This document shows, one piece after another, positions 45,233 through 57,489 of a DNA stretch of 64,000 nt. The stretch lies in NCBI GenBank assembly GCA_907165275.2, contig OU015653.1, positions 14,352,001 through 14,416,000 of the forward strand, read 5' to 3'. Each line of letters starts with the position of its first letter. The stretch's first letter is position 1. The translations under genes and the position numbers were made by a program. The DNA comes from Zygaena filipendulae. Its lineage: Eukaryota > Arthropoda > Insecta > Lepidoptera > Zygaenidae. The notes beneath the pieces are model-generated. The model made no database searches and had not been told where the DNA came from. It saw only the letters and a program-made list of their open reading frames with translations.

Positions 45233-45504
45233 CTTTAAATTAGAAACAGGTCGACGGATCGTCAAGACTCAGTTTCACCATGCAAATTAACTCCTTTACG
45301 AGTTTCTCGCCTAGTTGTGCTCTATATTATTATGTAATTAAAGTTTTGGGTTCACCTTTCCAAGCTCCGAGACTTTCATACAGAGTTATGATTGGATGGA
45401 ACAATTAACTGGATGGTAAGACCGAAATTTTTGGCATTTTAATTGCTGTGCTACTGTACCACCTACCTACTGTTTTACTGTTATAAAATATTTCTCCATA
45501 CTCC

Positions 45505-45640
45505 ACCTGGTAGCCTGGAAGAGATCGTTTTATAGTGGTAAGGCCGCCCTTTGGAGCCACTTAGTAGTTTCTATTTTGTAAGGTTTTAGTCATTGTACTG
45601 ATTATGGCGCTCAATAAAGTATTTTTCAGTTTATTTTCAT
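45505..45640 (+). mobile_element. LINE 3' end remnant
   Basis: GTAGCCTGGAAGAGATCGTT, GGTAAGGCCGCCCTTTGGAG, then CTCAATAAAGTATTTTTCAG. Same kind of 3' block as at 7410. Confidence 0.55.
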
Positions 45641-45737
45641 TTCATTTAAAGCAACAGAATGTTAAAAACTTATTGCTGTAAGTTCCTTGTAAATAAGATC
45701 ACACAACAAAAATCACTGAAGAAAAAATATACTACCG

Positions 45738-45885
45738 CTAGCTGTTCCCCGCGGTTTCACTCGCGTTATATTCGGAGTTCCCGCAGAAATTCCTAAAAAA
45801 ATTACCCCAAGTTCTTTTCTGTACCCAACGTGTATGCAAAATTTAATTGTTGATGAAACTTACTTTCGCATTTATAATATTAAAG
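45738..45885 (-). mobile_element. Helitron-like copy
   Basis: CTAGCTGTTCCCCGCGGTTT, GGAGTTCCCGCAGAAATTCC, CATTTATAATATTAAAG. The hairpin is partly decayed (CCGCGGTTTCACTCGCG). Confidence 0.6.
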
Positions 45886-46142
45886 CAAGTATTATACAAC
45901 TAATATTAAAAGTGCGATGACATTTGGATGAAAATATCTTTTATCGCGAAGTTCTCAAGAAGAATCTTTAAAATTCGCGCAAGCAGAGTTGCGGGAACAA
46001 CTAGTCATCCTACTACACCAAGGATCATTCAACTCTCCTTTCCCAACAAATCAAATATTAAGGTCATTCACCCGCGTTAACCCACGTTTCTCCGGGATTT
46101 ATCATTGTCTTTTTCATGGATATTTTTATTAGTTGCCAGTTG

Positions 46143-46290
46143 AACCGTCTCGGTTTAACTCGCGTTAACTTCGAAATTTCCGTGGGAATTCCGGGATAAA
46201 AAATACCCTACGTCACTAAGGAACACTGTAGCTTCCTATAAGTGAAAGAACTTTTAAAATCGGTTAATCCGGTTTTGGGTAGGTAGTTAT
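46143..46290 (-). mobile_element. Helitron-like copy, decayed 3' end
   Basis: TCTCGGTTTAACTCGCGTTA, GTGGGAATTCCGGGATAAAA and AATCGGTTAATCCGG. No CTAG. Confidence 0.45.
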
Positions 46291-46298
46291 ATCGATTA

Positions 46299-46502
46299 CT
46301 AGCTGTTCCCTGCGGATTCGCCCACGGTAATTTCGGAGATCCCCCGGGAACTCGGGGGACCTCTGAGTTACAATATCACCTATATTACTCAGGGATAATG
46401 TAGCGTTCTATCGGTAAAATAATTTTCAAAATCGTTTCAGTTGATCCAGAGATTACCCCCTACAACGTCACAAACTTTACCTCTTTATAATATTAGTATG
46501 GA
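46299..46502 (-). mobile_element. Helitron-like copy, complete ends
   Basis: CTAGCTGTTCCCTGCGGATT after A to AATATTAGTATGGA before T46503. Shares TACTCAGGGATAATGTAGCG and GATCCAGAGATTACCCCCTA with the 12283 and 49629 copies (a third subfamily). Confidence 0.7.
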
Positions 46503-47364
46503 TAAGCAAATATACAAGAATATAATTATTTCTCTTTATAATATTTTAATAGTACCTATATAGATCTGTAAGCGCGTGAATTATTGAGGGCTTGAATGTG
46601 TCTATTGTTAGAATTACACTCTATATACGTGTAAAGATCCGAAAACCGTCTCGAAAAGCGAAAAAAAAAGTCTGTCACATTTTTCGTAAATAGCACGCCG
46701 CGAGACCGCTTCTTTCTCCTCCTTTCTCTGCAGAAGCTCTCATCTCGAGGGTTCATCAGTTGACCCAGTTATCTCGTCCCGTCCCACTAAAGCCGCGAAC
46801 ACGTTGCCATCACATCATTTATTATGTGCGAAATATGTTACTTACACTATCCGTATTATTTCATATAAGGTGTTCCAAAAGGAGGTATAGTTATTGAGAA
46901 GAAAGGATATTAAAACAATAATTTCTAGTTTTTTTTTAATCAACTATTTTTTTAGTTTAGCTATAGCTTGTGGAATTAAGGACTATCTATTGATTACACT
47001 TTTACTGAGTTATCATTTCAGGTACTAAAGGTATGCGTTAGAAAATGTCAGACACTTTCTGACTAACTTTGTATATTAAAATATAATACTGTATATTATA
47101 TACTTATATAGTTCATTTTTATATTTGAGTTTTGTATATAAATATATACGTACATTAACAGGAAAGTAAAGATAACTAAGACATAAAACGTACTTTTACG
47201 CTGTCTCCAAGGTAAAGGCGATCCGCATAAGGAGTAATATTTTCTAGTATAACTTAGTACCGACTACTGACTAATAATGAAGTGAAAATTCAAAGGAAAT
47301 TCGTTATAAATACCCAAAAAACAGATAGATTGGGCATCACCTTAGTGTAATATGAAAATTAGTG
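46503..47364. other. no gene recognised
   Basis: AT-rich, nothing supported. Confidence 0.3.
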
Positions 47365-47640
47365 TCACCGGGTGATTTTTGTATGTTTATAAAACCATTT
47401 ATAACGCACAAAAACATTCATTAACATACATAAGTCATAAGGAAATGTATTTAACGCCATTTGTTTACATTTTTACTTAATCATTGTTTACAAAATTCAC
47501 AGTTTGGGGGATATTGTGGAAAATATATTTGGGATGGGCAAAGGAAGTTTTGGGAAAGTAAGAGAATTTTCTCCAACATTTTTTTTGCAAAAGATGTTGT
47601 AGAGATGCAGTCGTGGCGCTCCTGCACCGTTTACATGGCC
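47365..47640 (+). repeat. uninterrupted relative of the 16135-16680 repeat
   Basis: AGTGTCACCGGGTGATTTTT, CGCACAAAAACATTCATTAA, TTTGGGATGGGCAAAGGAAG in the same order as at 16135. It contains a 94-codon frame, which the other copy does not preserve. Confidence 0.55.
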
Positions 47641-48439
47641 TTTCTAGTTAATATCGTTTCCAAACCCAATACAATTCTTTTCCAAAAATGTGATCTCGAC
47701 TTATTTGGACTTACTTTACAAAAATTCAAAATTACCGTGCTTTAACACTATTAAATGATTGCTCTTCTTACTTACACGTTTCTTTGAAAAACTAATTTAC
47801 TTATAAATAAATAAATGTGTTAATTAGACAAATGTAAGGGATTTTTTATTTTGAGTTTGGAAAGTGAGTAATTTTGTATTCTATTTTGTGTACATTATCG
47901 CCTCTTTCCTTTGTGCATACTGTGGCGACCTATAATTGAGGCAGCGCTATAATTTTTCTATTATACTATCCAATATGATATCACTACCAATGTTACAGTG
48001 TATGCTTTGTTGGTCGTTCTATTGAATAAATAAATAAATATTTTATATCGTTTAGAATGTTTATTATTTTCTCTGTGTAGATACCGGTACGTGTGACGGC
48101 CGACTTACCGACTGCTTTATGACTATAAACGCCCTGTACAACTACTAGCATGATAGTATCGGTATCTCTCGCAGAAAGGCTCCGTATTTCATCTCCCTGA
48201 AAGCTTCCTTGCCACATATTACCTATGACATTTATTTGGAGTGGAGTGGAGGTAAAACTATGATACCTTTTCTGCCAATGGAATTTTTGAGCACCTAAGT
48301 AGTTATCTACATATTATAATATAAGATGTTACATCTTTACTCTACATTTTGCAATGAGAGATTGTCTGGTAGAGATTAAGCGAGTGATAAGACCGCCTAT
48401 TGTCACACATGACAGCTTAACTAAAATGAGTTTCAATAG
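47641..48439. other. no gene recognised
   Basis: AT-rich with a moderately GC-rich patch at 48080-48190. No signal. Confidence 0.3.
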
Positions 48440-48622
48440 AGTTTCAGTCGTTTTAATGCTTACTTAATTTTAAGTAGATAGACGTTCATTAAATTAATGT
48501 TAATTGGCATTTGACTAATGAAGTAAAATTTTGTTAAATGCCGAATAAAATTAATTTAATGAACGTCTATGTTTGCGGCAATCTTTACTTAAAATTAATT
48601 AAGTAATCATTAAAACTACTCA
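48440..48622. mobile_element. foldback MITE, second copy, diverged
   Basis: TTTTAATGCTTACTTAATTT and GACGTTCATTAAATTAATGT are mirrored at the right by AATTTAATGAACGTC and TAATTAAGTAATCATTAAAA. The right arm has about 20 extra bases (TTTGCGGCAATC). Same architecture as 37301-37531. Confidence 0.7.
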
Positions 48623-49628
48623 TGTATTAAACTTATTAAAGACTAGGTACAAAGCAAATTAATCAAAAGTGCAAATAATTATAATCAAAAGGCTTTTCAT
48701 AAAAAGGCTGTATTAAAACCATTTTTGGAAGATTTTGGGCATTTTCACGCTTTAAAAGCTTCTAAGCGTTTAGTTGCAAGATATAGATTTTTTTGTACCT
48801 ACTAGATAAAAGATAAATAATTTCCATAATTGCAGATGGTTTATATTGTAAACGGAATTCTCCAAGGATGGTATTCTAAAAAAATTTCAGAAAAAAAAAG
48901 TCCATGACAACATCTCTCTGACGTACCTACCATATTCCTGGTTTACACATCACCTTAACATAATTATAGTGGAGGTACACAATCTTCACTCAGCCCTTCG
49001 GGAGAGCGGCGTTGCGTGTATGGAGGTAAACATCAAAATATTAATTTTATTTATTTTGAGGAAAAAAAAAGGAAAAACATATTTTCATTTACGGATAAGC
49101 ACGAGGGCGAAAGTAGAACATTTCATTCGGCCCCGCCCCTCCACCTGCTATGTAGGAGATGGTGCCTATGTAAAATAAAAAAGTCGTTCGCTCCCCTGCC
49201 TCCCCCGGGTACATAATCGGAGGTTATTGCAACGATTCACCGTCTCATCTGCGTGAAAGGTTCGCAATTTATAGAAAATATTTCTCATTCACCCACCAAC
49301 GACATCTGCACGACCGTTGGATTTCTTTTCATGGAACCTAACGAAGCTCTTTCTCCTACGGAACAGACGCGTACAGATTGTATCGCGAGTGGAGATAGGT
49401 ACATGTTGTTTACCTACTCTTGCGTTTAGCTATATTATTTTGAAAACTGTTCCCTGAAGATTAAACTGCTTTAATTCAGGAGATTGGGCGGGAATTCCGT
49501 GAAATCCGGTCTTAGCAGACGTCTCCTACCTATTATGTCAAATTCATATGGGTGGAGTATAGTTTTCAAAATTTCATGTTTAGTCAATGAGTTGTTATTG
49601 TTAGTACCCTTTCCTTATATGTACTGTA
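48623..49628. other. no gene recognised
   Basis: AT-rich then GC-richer at 48985-49260. Overlapping short frames only. Confidence 0.3.
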
Positions 49629-49851
49629 CTAGCTTACCCCCGCGCTTTCACCCGCAGTAATTTCGGAGTTCCCGCGGTAATTTCGGGATAAAAAGTAGAA
49701 TAGAAACAAAAGTACCCCATGTCACTACCGTAGCTTCCTATAAATAAGTGAAAGAATTTTCAAAATCGGTTCAGTAGATCCAGAGATTACTTCCTACAAC
49801 GTCACAAACTCACAATTCACAAACTATACCTCTTTATAATATTAGTATAGA
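49629..49851 (-). mobile_element. Helitron-like copy, complete ends
   Basis: CTAGCTTACCCCCGCGCTTT after A to AATATTAGTATAGA before T49852. Third subfamily (GATCCAGAGATTACTTCCTA). Confidence 0.7.
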
Positions 49852-49856
49852 TATAG

Positions 49857-49951
49857 ACGTTGTCAGGGGTACAGAGAAGTTTTTGCGCTTTTTATCTCGG
49901 AATTCCCGCGGGAACTCGAAATTACAGTGGGTGAAACCAAGAGAACAGCTA
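49857..49951 (+). mobile_element. Helitron-like 3' fragment, head-to-head with the previous copy
   Basis: ACGTTGTCAGGGGTACAGAG, CGGAATTCCCGCGGGAACTC, AGAGAACAGCTAA. The two elements lie back to back with five bases between. Confidence 0.55.
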
Positions 49952-50142
49952 ATTACTTTTAGTTTAATTCCTAAGGGCTAATAAGATTAGAAGATTATTG
50001 AGAACTAGTTTTGTCTAATTAATGATATCATTTTGAACGTTTTAATTATGTACTCACACTTAACAGTGTTCCCAGCGATCAAAATTTACCTGAAAAGAAG
50101 CAAATCAAATCAGTAAGGAACACAAAAAAGGTTGCAATCACA

Positions 50143-50350
50143 ATGACAGCACCGCTTTGGTGTAGTGGTAAATAAACCAGACTGCTACGCCAGGTGTCGC
50201 GGGAGTTTACTATGTATAAGTATGTATTCACAAAAAATAGTATATAAGTATAATATCAGTTATCTGGTACAAATATTACTCTGCTAGAGCTCTGTATAGT
50301 TTGGGATAATGTCCAAACATAATTATTATAATAACGAATAGCGAAATTAA
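50143..50350 (+). mobile_element. second tRNA-derived SINE family, B box damaged
   Basis: GCACCGCTTTGGTGTAGTGG looks like a tRNA A-box half, GACTGCTACGCCAGG the next part. The B box is lost. GTTTGGGATAATGTCCAAAC is a hairpin near the 3' end, followed by ATTATTATAATAA. Confidence 0.5.
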
Positions 50351-51005
50351 AACACGCCCAAACTATGTATGCAAAGTCAGGAAATTATATAGTGGGGTGG
50401 TGAGTACTGACATCAAAGCTGAAACCTCGGTTAGGCAAATATTTGCATACGCCGCAAACGGCTTGGTTTAGACAAAGCGGATGTTACCCTCACAAGAAAC
50501 AAAAGACAAAACATTGCAAATGGAAACAGCAAGATGGAAAACCGGCGCGGCGTTGGGTTGAATTTCCAACCCAGAGCTGTGTTTTCGTCTTGCCTCTAAA
50601 TGTGAGTGTCTCTAATCAGAGAGATTGGTAGGTAGACAGCTACAAAGGAAAAACAAAAAAAAAATACTATAACATGAAAAACTACTTTTGAAGTAGAATT
50701 TCGAACAGCAAAAAAATCTCCCGGAAGTAGAGATATTTTATAATCATATGTAGAGTTAAATTTTCGTAATGGATGATAAAATGTAGAGCTCGAAATTCTT
50801 GTGCTGTACTAAAGTCGATCGTTTCCAGGGATGGAAGCTTTGGTCCGTGAAAATTAATAGGACTAGCGGGCTGCGAGGGACACTGTTATAATAACGCTGT
50901 CAGACGCACGACGCCGCCCCGGGTTCAGCTAATACTTTTATAAACCGATGTTGTCTTTCAAAAACTACAACGGATTAAAGAGAAAAATAATAACATTATC
51001 AAACA

Positions 51006-51320
51006 TAAAAATAAAAAGCTAAAAATAACAAAATAGCGAATTAATCCAAAAGACAAAAAAACACTTAATATTATTATTGGTTTGTGCTACCACTGATCGG
51101 TTTGAATTCGGTGACAAGCCCGCTGGTGTCTGCCCACTTGGGTTGTTCTGCTCACGAAGAGCTGGTGGCGGGAGTCGACTTAGCCCATCTTCCCCCTCCA
51201 TATTTGGCTTGTCACCGACTTCATACCGATCAGTGGTAGCACAAACCAATAATAATATTAAGTGTTTTTTTGTCTTTTGGATTAATTCGGTATTTTGTTA
51301 TTTTTAGCTTTTTATTTTTA
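51006..51320. repeat. inverted repeat, 115-bp arms, 85-bp spacer
   Basis: Arms 51006-51120 and 51206-51320 differ at only a few positions. Because of this symmetry both strands carry a 76-codon frame starting MVCATTDR. The spacer is GC-rich. The right arm runs into TTTTTGGAAGTCGGTTTTAA of the next element, so it may be that element's end. Confidence 0.85.
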
Positions 51321-52240
51321 GTTTTTTAGTTTCGTGTTTTTGGAAGTCGGTTTTAATTTTTTTGTTAAAATTTTGTTTATTTCTCGCTTTTAAGTGACTT
51401 AGTTCGTAATGTCTCTAAGTTACAATAGCCTTATGTCAACTGCTCATCACCTTCTACAAAATATTGCTTTTCCCGACGCAGGGACGTTAATTGTTGAGGA
51501 GTTCTCCTAGTACATCACCATCAGTTCCACTTCACCATATACATTGTGACGGGCATAAATTGTTTAGAAACCATATTAAAGTTAACGATTCGGAACCCGT
51601 GAAATACCCATTATTGAGTAGTTCCGATGACCACCTGTGGTCTTCATCATCAGTTCCACTTCTTTAAATTTTGCTTTCCGAAAGCAAATGAACGATTTAC
51701 TATCAAAAATACCCAAATCGCTATAGGTATGCCTATAATTTTTGAAGAGTTCCCTCGATTACTCCAAGATCCCATCATCAGATCTCGACTTGGTGACAAT
51801 GGAATCAATTTGGGAGTATCCCCTTTCAAACAAAAAAACAATTTTCGAAATCGGTTTAATCGGAACCCGTGAAATACATATTATTTTTGAGTTGTTCCGA
51901 TGACCACCTGTGGTCTTCATCATCAGTTCCACTTCTTCAAATTTTGCTTTCCGAAAGCAAATGAACGATTTACTATTAAAAATACCCAAATCGCTATAGG
52001 TATGCCTATAATTTTTGAAGAGTTCCCTCGATTTCTCCAAGATCCCATCATCAGATCCCGACTTGGTGGCAATGGGACCTAATTGGGAGTATACCCTTTC
52101 AAACAAAAAAAGAATTTTTCAAATCGGTCCAACCGTCTTCGAGTAATCGGTGAACATACATAAAAAAAAAAAAAAAAAAAAAAAAACATACATACAATCG
52201 AACATAGAACCTCCTCCTTTTTGGAAGTCGGTTAAAAATA
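51321..52240 (+). mobile_element. ACCGACTTCC-type element with internal 270-bp tandem duplication
   Basis: Starts near TTTTTGGAAGTCGGTTTTAA and ends CTCCTTTTTGGAAGTCGGTT. A 24-bp poly-A run lies at about 52162. Inside, 51591-51860 and 51861-52130 are near-identical 270-bp units. 270 is a multiple of 3, so frames persist on both strands, but no protein family fits. Confidence 0.65.
51591..52130. repeat. 270-bp tandem repeat, two units
   Basis: Each unit starts CGGAACCCGTGAAATAC and holds GATGACCACCTGTGGTCTTC. The units differ by scattered substitutions and a few bases at the seam. Confidence 0.85.
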
Positions 52241-54982
52241 GAACCAATATCGATGAAAGAAACGGAAAGATTTTACCTTCAAACAAAATAGAGGCCAAGT
52301 GAAAATAACCAAGCTACCAAAGTTGTCTAAAGCTGCATAATAAATGATGACGAACCATGTAGACTGTAGTGTAACGAATTTCGGATGATAAATAAAGCTA
52401 AAATGTAAAATGAAAACAGATATTTCGCAGAAAAATTCTATTTCAACGCGAAACATCCACGTTCTTATCTCCCAGCAGCGGGTACCTGTCGACTTCCTCG
52501 TGTTATGTGTATGAAGAACAATGAAAGCTCTCACATAAAACAATCACGTTCTGAACGAGACGAATTCAGAAAATTCCCACCGAAATACATACTTTTGTCT
52601 CAACGTAAACGGTGGAGTTTATTCGTGGCAAAGGAGTCTTTTCAGTTCTCAACAAAATCCATCGACGTCTACCGTTATCTCTTGCAAATATTCTCAAAGG
52701 ACCTATTCGTACTCAAAATAGAGGTTGACTATAACTACTTAATTTGAATAAATTATTTGACTTTATTTGACTTTGACTTGACTTTGAATTTAGTTTCTAG
52801 AGAAGACAGAAAAAATATTCAAAGAAGTAAATCACTCAATCAGTAGAATGATAAGGGTGGATTTAATAGTTTCATTTTCAACAGTCCTGAGTGCTCTTGT
52901 GGTCATAGAAAACTAGTTTTTTTTCACAACTAGGTATTCGTAGGAAAAAGAAGTTGTAGGTAGGTTGCAAGAGCATAAGTTAATTCCATTAGTGGCATCG
53001 CAAAGAACCCGCACACATTTGCCAATGTTTCCAAACAAATGCTAATCTGGTAAAATAATGTTGCGACGGGAATGCAGCCATTCACCTCTCCCGGTTTTTG
53101 CTGTCCTGGTTGAGGCGACGCTTGCTCTTTGTTCCTTGGAATAAATTTACATCTCTAACAAATGCTCGCTAGTACACAACCCCTTTTTTACTGTAACACC
53201 GACCCTAATAACACCTTAATGGCCAAGTAGAACTTAAAACAATTACACATGAAAAAGTTAACGTGCGTGAGGTTACGGATTAAATAATAAATTGGTAGGA
53301 TTAACTCGTGCTACCGTTTTGTTTTCTTTTTTCGGAATTTTAGCTTAGCTCTATTGCCGTTTGTTGGATAAACTGTCCCTCACGGGTAATTAAAGAGACT
53401 TTTGTTTCTTTACTTAATTATTTCTACTTTTTTTTTACGTAAAAGCTTTGTTCTGGAAAGACTGGAGCTAGATAACTGACGCTACAAGTTTAGGGTCATT
53501 TTTTAAACGTATTTTTTTTTTGCTTTAGATGAACAATATCGATAGTTCGACTATTTCGCCTTCCTGGTTCGTTGCATCGCTTAAAGCTTTTCTTTTATCA
53601 GTATTTTTAATACAGTCGATTTTATCGAGACTTCCTGTCTTTTACCTAGATAATACCTACTTTACAGAGATTTTATCGTTAACTTCAACACTTTTAGATG
53701 CTCCGTTACGATACGACTGTCCGTACTAAAATCTACAAAAGCTTTGTCTCTGTCTAGGTAGGTATACACGTAGGTATACTGCGATTCATTTAAGTGAAAT
53801 ATAAAAAGGAAAGGCGACCAACCAGAGAGAGTTATTGATCAACAAAAGTGGGATTACGAGGTTTTCTTTAATTATTTTGAACAATTTCATCAGCGTTGGC
53901 GAGTATAATTAGTATTTAGGAATCAAATTAGAGTTTTAATTAATACAATTAATATGATTAAAGTATCACATACCTATATCAATATGAAGATATCGTTTCT
54001 TCGTGTGAACCATATTACGAGCCTGTACAAACAAGTGTAAAATGTCACGGCTCGAGATGAGAGAGTGAGGTGACGTCACACTACACCGGAGCTACAACAT
54101 TGACTCGGTAAACAAGAACTTAGGGCCCTATCATGTCCTTAGATACAAGGCTGAAGGCTCCCCAAGCGAAATAGTAGCCTCGGTACAGTCAGAACCGAAA
54201 ACTTACTCTTAAGAACACCAGGGATGGATGTTGCAAAAAAAATAGTTGGGTAAACTAAAAAAAATAAAGAAAAAAATGTGACAACTAATAATTAATTGGA
54301 TACTAGCTTTATGTCTAGCCATTTGACCACAGCCCTTGCTGCGAAATGAGATGTAAACCTCACCTCACCATAGCGGTTTCAGTTTTGATAAAACAAAAAA
54401 TATTGTTACTAAACCCTTGACCTAATGCTTCCTGGACGCCGAAACAGGATCATAGGTTATCAGAGAGTAGGTTATACTTTCCTATTGTACTTGTTGAAAA
54501 TGTGCAAGCGATTATCTGTACATACAAACATGTGTAGACATTCCTACCCTTAAATGGAAATATTTAAATGAACGAGAAAAAAACCTATATGATTACTAAA
54601 TGTAGTACAAGTCTACACAATACACATATAAACGCATCGGGTTCTTGTGGCCTGGAATAAATGTTGTTATTATAAATGTTCAGAACTACGTGTTAGTACA
54701 TGCAAGTTTAGGTTAGGCTCGAACAGCGACCACAATGCGCGAGCTGAGCGAGCGCAGCAAGCGTGCCGCGGAACTCGGAAGCGGTCACTACCATGTGCCA
54801 AAACCAAATTTATTTTGATGTGCAATTGATATTTTACTATGGAACATGTTTTTAAGGTTATAGACTTTTAAGGTTATGTCTTTAACTACGAATTACTGTT
54901 GTGTCAGGCAGTCACTACGGAGCCCGTGCTAAGCGCGGCAAAATACAAAATTGAAGAAATATAATATCTTTACATACATTAT
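52241..54982. other. 2.7 kb, no gene recognised
   Basis: An 80-codon frame at 52505-52747 is followed by a (TTTGACT)n-like tail (52750-52790) typical of LINE ends. At 54735 a GC-rich 27-codon frame starts MRELSERSKRAAELG in a good start context, but no donor follows. The rest is AT-rich. Confidence 0.35.
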
Positions 54983-55318
54983 TATAATAGGGATGTGGAA
55001 AACTTTTGAAAATCAAAATTCTAATTAGTCCGTCAGTTAGAAAATAAAAAAACAATAGACACGTATTTTTTGCTTTTTTAAATAAATTAAAATATACAGA
55101 GATAAAGCGCATTAAAGTTTAGGATGAGGAGGTCGTGACGTCACTAACCGCAAAACCGCCATACAAACTGTCAGAATAGTGAAGTCACGCGAAATTTCAA
55201 CTCAATGTATCGCCGTTATTTTTTGATTACGTAAAAAAAGAAAAAATACGTGTCCAATATTTTTTAATAATCTACAAGACGGACTAAAAAATAAAAATTA
55301 GTCCACATGCCCATTATA
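54983..55318. mobile_element. MITE, GGGCATGATGA family, copy 2
   Basis: Left TATAATAGGGATGTGG, right inverted TATAATGGGCATGTGG. The inner CTAATTAGTCCGTCAG / GACGGACTAAAAAATAAA pair is as in the 5154 copy. GCCGTTATTTTTTGATTACG is shared. Confidence 0.7.
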
Positions 55319-55671
55319 GAAGATTTCGGAGATGTATTCACAGACTTAAGAGTGATGAGTTATAAAGGGCAACAAGTATGACAGGATTAAATCAGATTTA
55401 ATGAGAATGAGAAGGCGTCTAGATACTAGAGCTGCCTAAACTTGACGGGTCACACCTCGCTTAGCCGGTGGCGCTGAGAAAACAACCTAACTTATCATAT
55501 TATAGAGGGTTTACAGACGTAATGTGTTTATTTATTCAGGATAAGAGCTCACAGGGCACCATTAGAGTGCTGGTGGACCTGCTAAAGAAATGTTTGCCAA
55601 TTTATTTTTGAATGAGCATTCGTGATTGGTAGATATGGCGACCGACAGCGGAACAAGATGATGATAGAAAA
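55319..55671. other. no gene recognised
   Basis: Mixed; nothing supported. Confidence 0.3.
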
Positions 55672-56270
55672 AACCGACCAAGTGCGAGTCGGACTCGCAC
55701 TCGAAGGGTTCCGTACCATTATGTATAAAAACGGCAAAAAAATTGTGTCTGTTGTATTTCCATACAACAAGCTCCCGCCCCCTTAAATATTTGTTTTATT
55801 TTAATTTAATTATTTAAAAAGTGACGTTTCTTATATGGGAGCCCCCTTAAATATTTATGTTATTCTGTTTTTTAGCATTTTTTGTTATAGCGGCAATAGA
55901 AATACAATTATCTGTGAAAATTTTAACTGTCTAACTATCACGGTTCATGAGATACAGCCTGGTAACCGACGTAAAGACGGACGGACGGTCGGACAGACGG
56001 ACGGACGGACGGGCGGGCGGACGGACAGACGGACGGACGGACGGACGGACGGACGGACGGACGGACGGACGGACGGACGGACGGACGGACGGACGGACGG
56101 GCGGACGGACGGACGGGCGGACGGACGGACGGACGGACGGACGGACGGACGGACAACGGACGGACAGACGGATAACGGACGGACAGACGGACGGACGGAA
56201 GGGTGGACGGACGGGCGGACGGACGGACGGATGGACAGCGAAGTCTTAGATGTTTGTATTACTATTTAAA
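55672..56270 (+). repeat. CCGACCAAGTGCGAGTCGG repeat with expanded internal microsatellite
   Basis: ACCGACCAAGTGCGAGTCGG, GAAGGGTTCCGTACCATTAT, TATCACGGTTCATGAGATAC in the order of a repeat I associate with Lepidoptera. After TGGTAACCGACGTAAAGACG the usual short GACGG run is replaced by about 260 bp of array. The element resumes GACAGCGAAGTCTTAG. Confidence 0.65.
55975..56236. repeat. (GACG)n tetranucleotide microsatellite, about 260 bp
   Basis: More than 60 tetramers with scattered GGGC and AACG variants. It is open in several frames on both strands (GRTDGRTDG, VRPSVRPSV). Not a gene. Confidence 0.95.
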
Positions 56271-57282
56271 CTTTACACGCGCGAGAGATAACAATGTCTG
56301 TGTAACAATATCATCGATCAACAACAGAATAAAATCATTTAATTTCTAAATGTCCGAAGAGTTTAATTTCTATAATTTATTTCGTTACAGTTACTCGTGT
56401 AAACAGGTAATAAAAATAGATAAACTAATAAGTACAACAAAACAAACTAAAAGGCAATATTTGCACCATCAGCACTGTGGGACGTGCTCGTGCGTGAGGC
56501 AGGCTCTGCTAAAGCATTTTATTTTATTGATAAAATCAATAAGTGTTCAATTTTATACGTAGACAAAGAAACAACAAAACTTGTAGAGTGAAATTGTGTT
56601 CTTCACTGTCTTCAAGTTAAATTGACGGGATGTGTGGTAAAGTACTTCCTTAAAACTTTTCCAATAGTTGAACACCGGCCCAAAGTTATGACGAGGCACC
56701 TATTTTATTTGCGGAAAATACGTAATATCAAGCGACGGTAATTTATTGCTTCCAAAATTCGTTAATTGGATGAAAAACTCGGCGAAGAAATGAACTGCGT
56801 CAAAACATTTAAGTAGAGTTTTGTCTTCTAAAAAAAAATCTCCTCATAAATATTCATGTTACCTTTCGGTCTTCAAAGTCACCTTAAGTCTATTTCCTAT
56901 AAAGCACTGAAAACGCTTCACTCTACTCGGCGTCACCTTCCAGCCTTGAAAGGAGAAACATTAAATATTAACTTGAGCATATAGTAAAATGGGGCCGTCA
57001 ACTTAAATAACTTTAATGGACCGCTAAGATTATATTATTACGCTTTAACTTCACCGTCTGGCTTAGTCATAAGTGGATGAGAGCCGTAAATAAATAATGG
57101 ACAATAATGGCGCCGGGGTGAACCAAAGAATTGAATACATATTATTTTGCAAAAAAAAAAATAAATAACAGATAGAGCTTCCCTCTAACGTATCGATGAT
57201 AGGGCATTAAAAATAGAGTGATCACCGTTATAAATAAAGTTTCATGTAGGTTCCGAAAAACTACCATTAACTTTATTTTATA
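56271..57282. other. no gene recognised
   Basis: AT-rich; short frames only. Confidence 0.3.
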
Positions 57283-57489
57283 CTAGCTGTCCCGCGAGGT
57301 TTCACCCGCGATAATTTCGCAGTTCCCGCGGAATTGTTCCATACCAACTTTGCAACCCCTTTTCATCCTCTTAGGGGCTGAATTTTCAAAAAGCCTTTCT
57401 TAAAAAGCCTGCGTCGTACAAAGAGCACACCTTCCAAATTTCAGATCTCTACGATCAGCAATCAGCGAAAAGCATTTTGTATGTATAGA
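57283..57489 (-). mobile_element. Helitron-like copy, complete ends, variant core
   Basis: CTAGCTGTCCCGCGAGGTTT after A to TTTGTATGTATAGA before T57490. The middle (CCTTTTCATCCTCTTAGGGG) differs from the other copies. Confidence 0.6.

Noticed and set aside
51019..51307. Twin MVCATTDR proteins on opposite strands
   Set aside because: Mirror images caused by the 115-bp inverted repeat.
51627..52106. Repeated protein MTTCGLHHQFHF on the plus strand and a 115-codon minus frame
   Set aside because: Both come from the 270-bp tandem unit of a dispersed element; no family, and opposite strands are equally open.
55835..56269. 144-codon frame rich in GRTD repeats and its antisense RPSV frame
   Set aside because: Produced by the GACG microsatellite, which is open in many frames on both strands.
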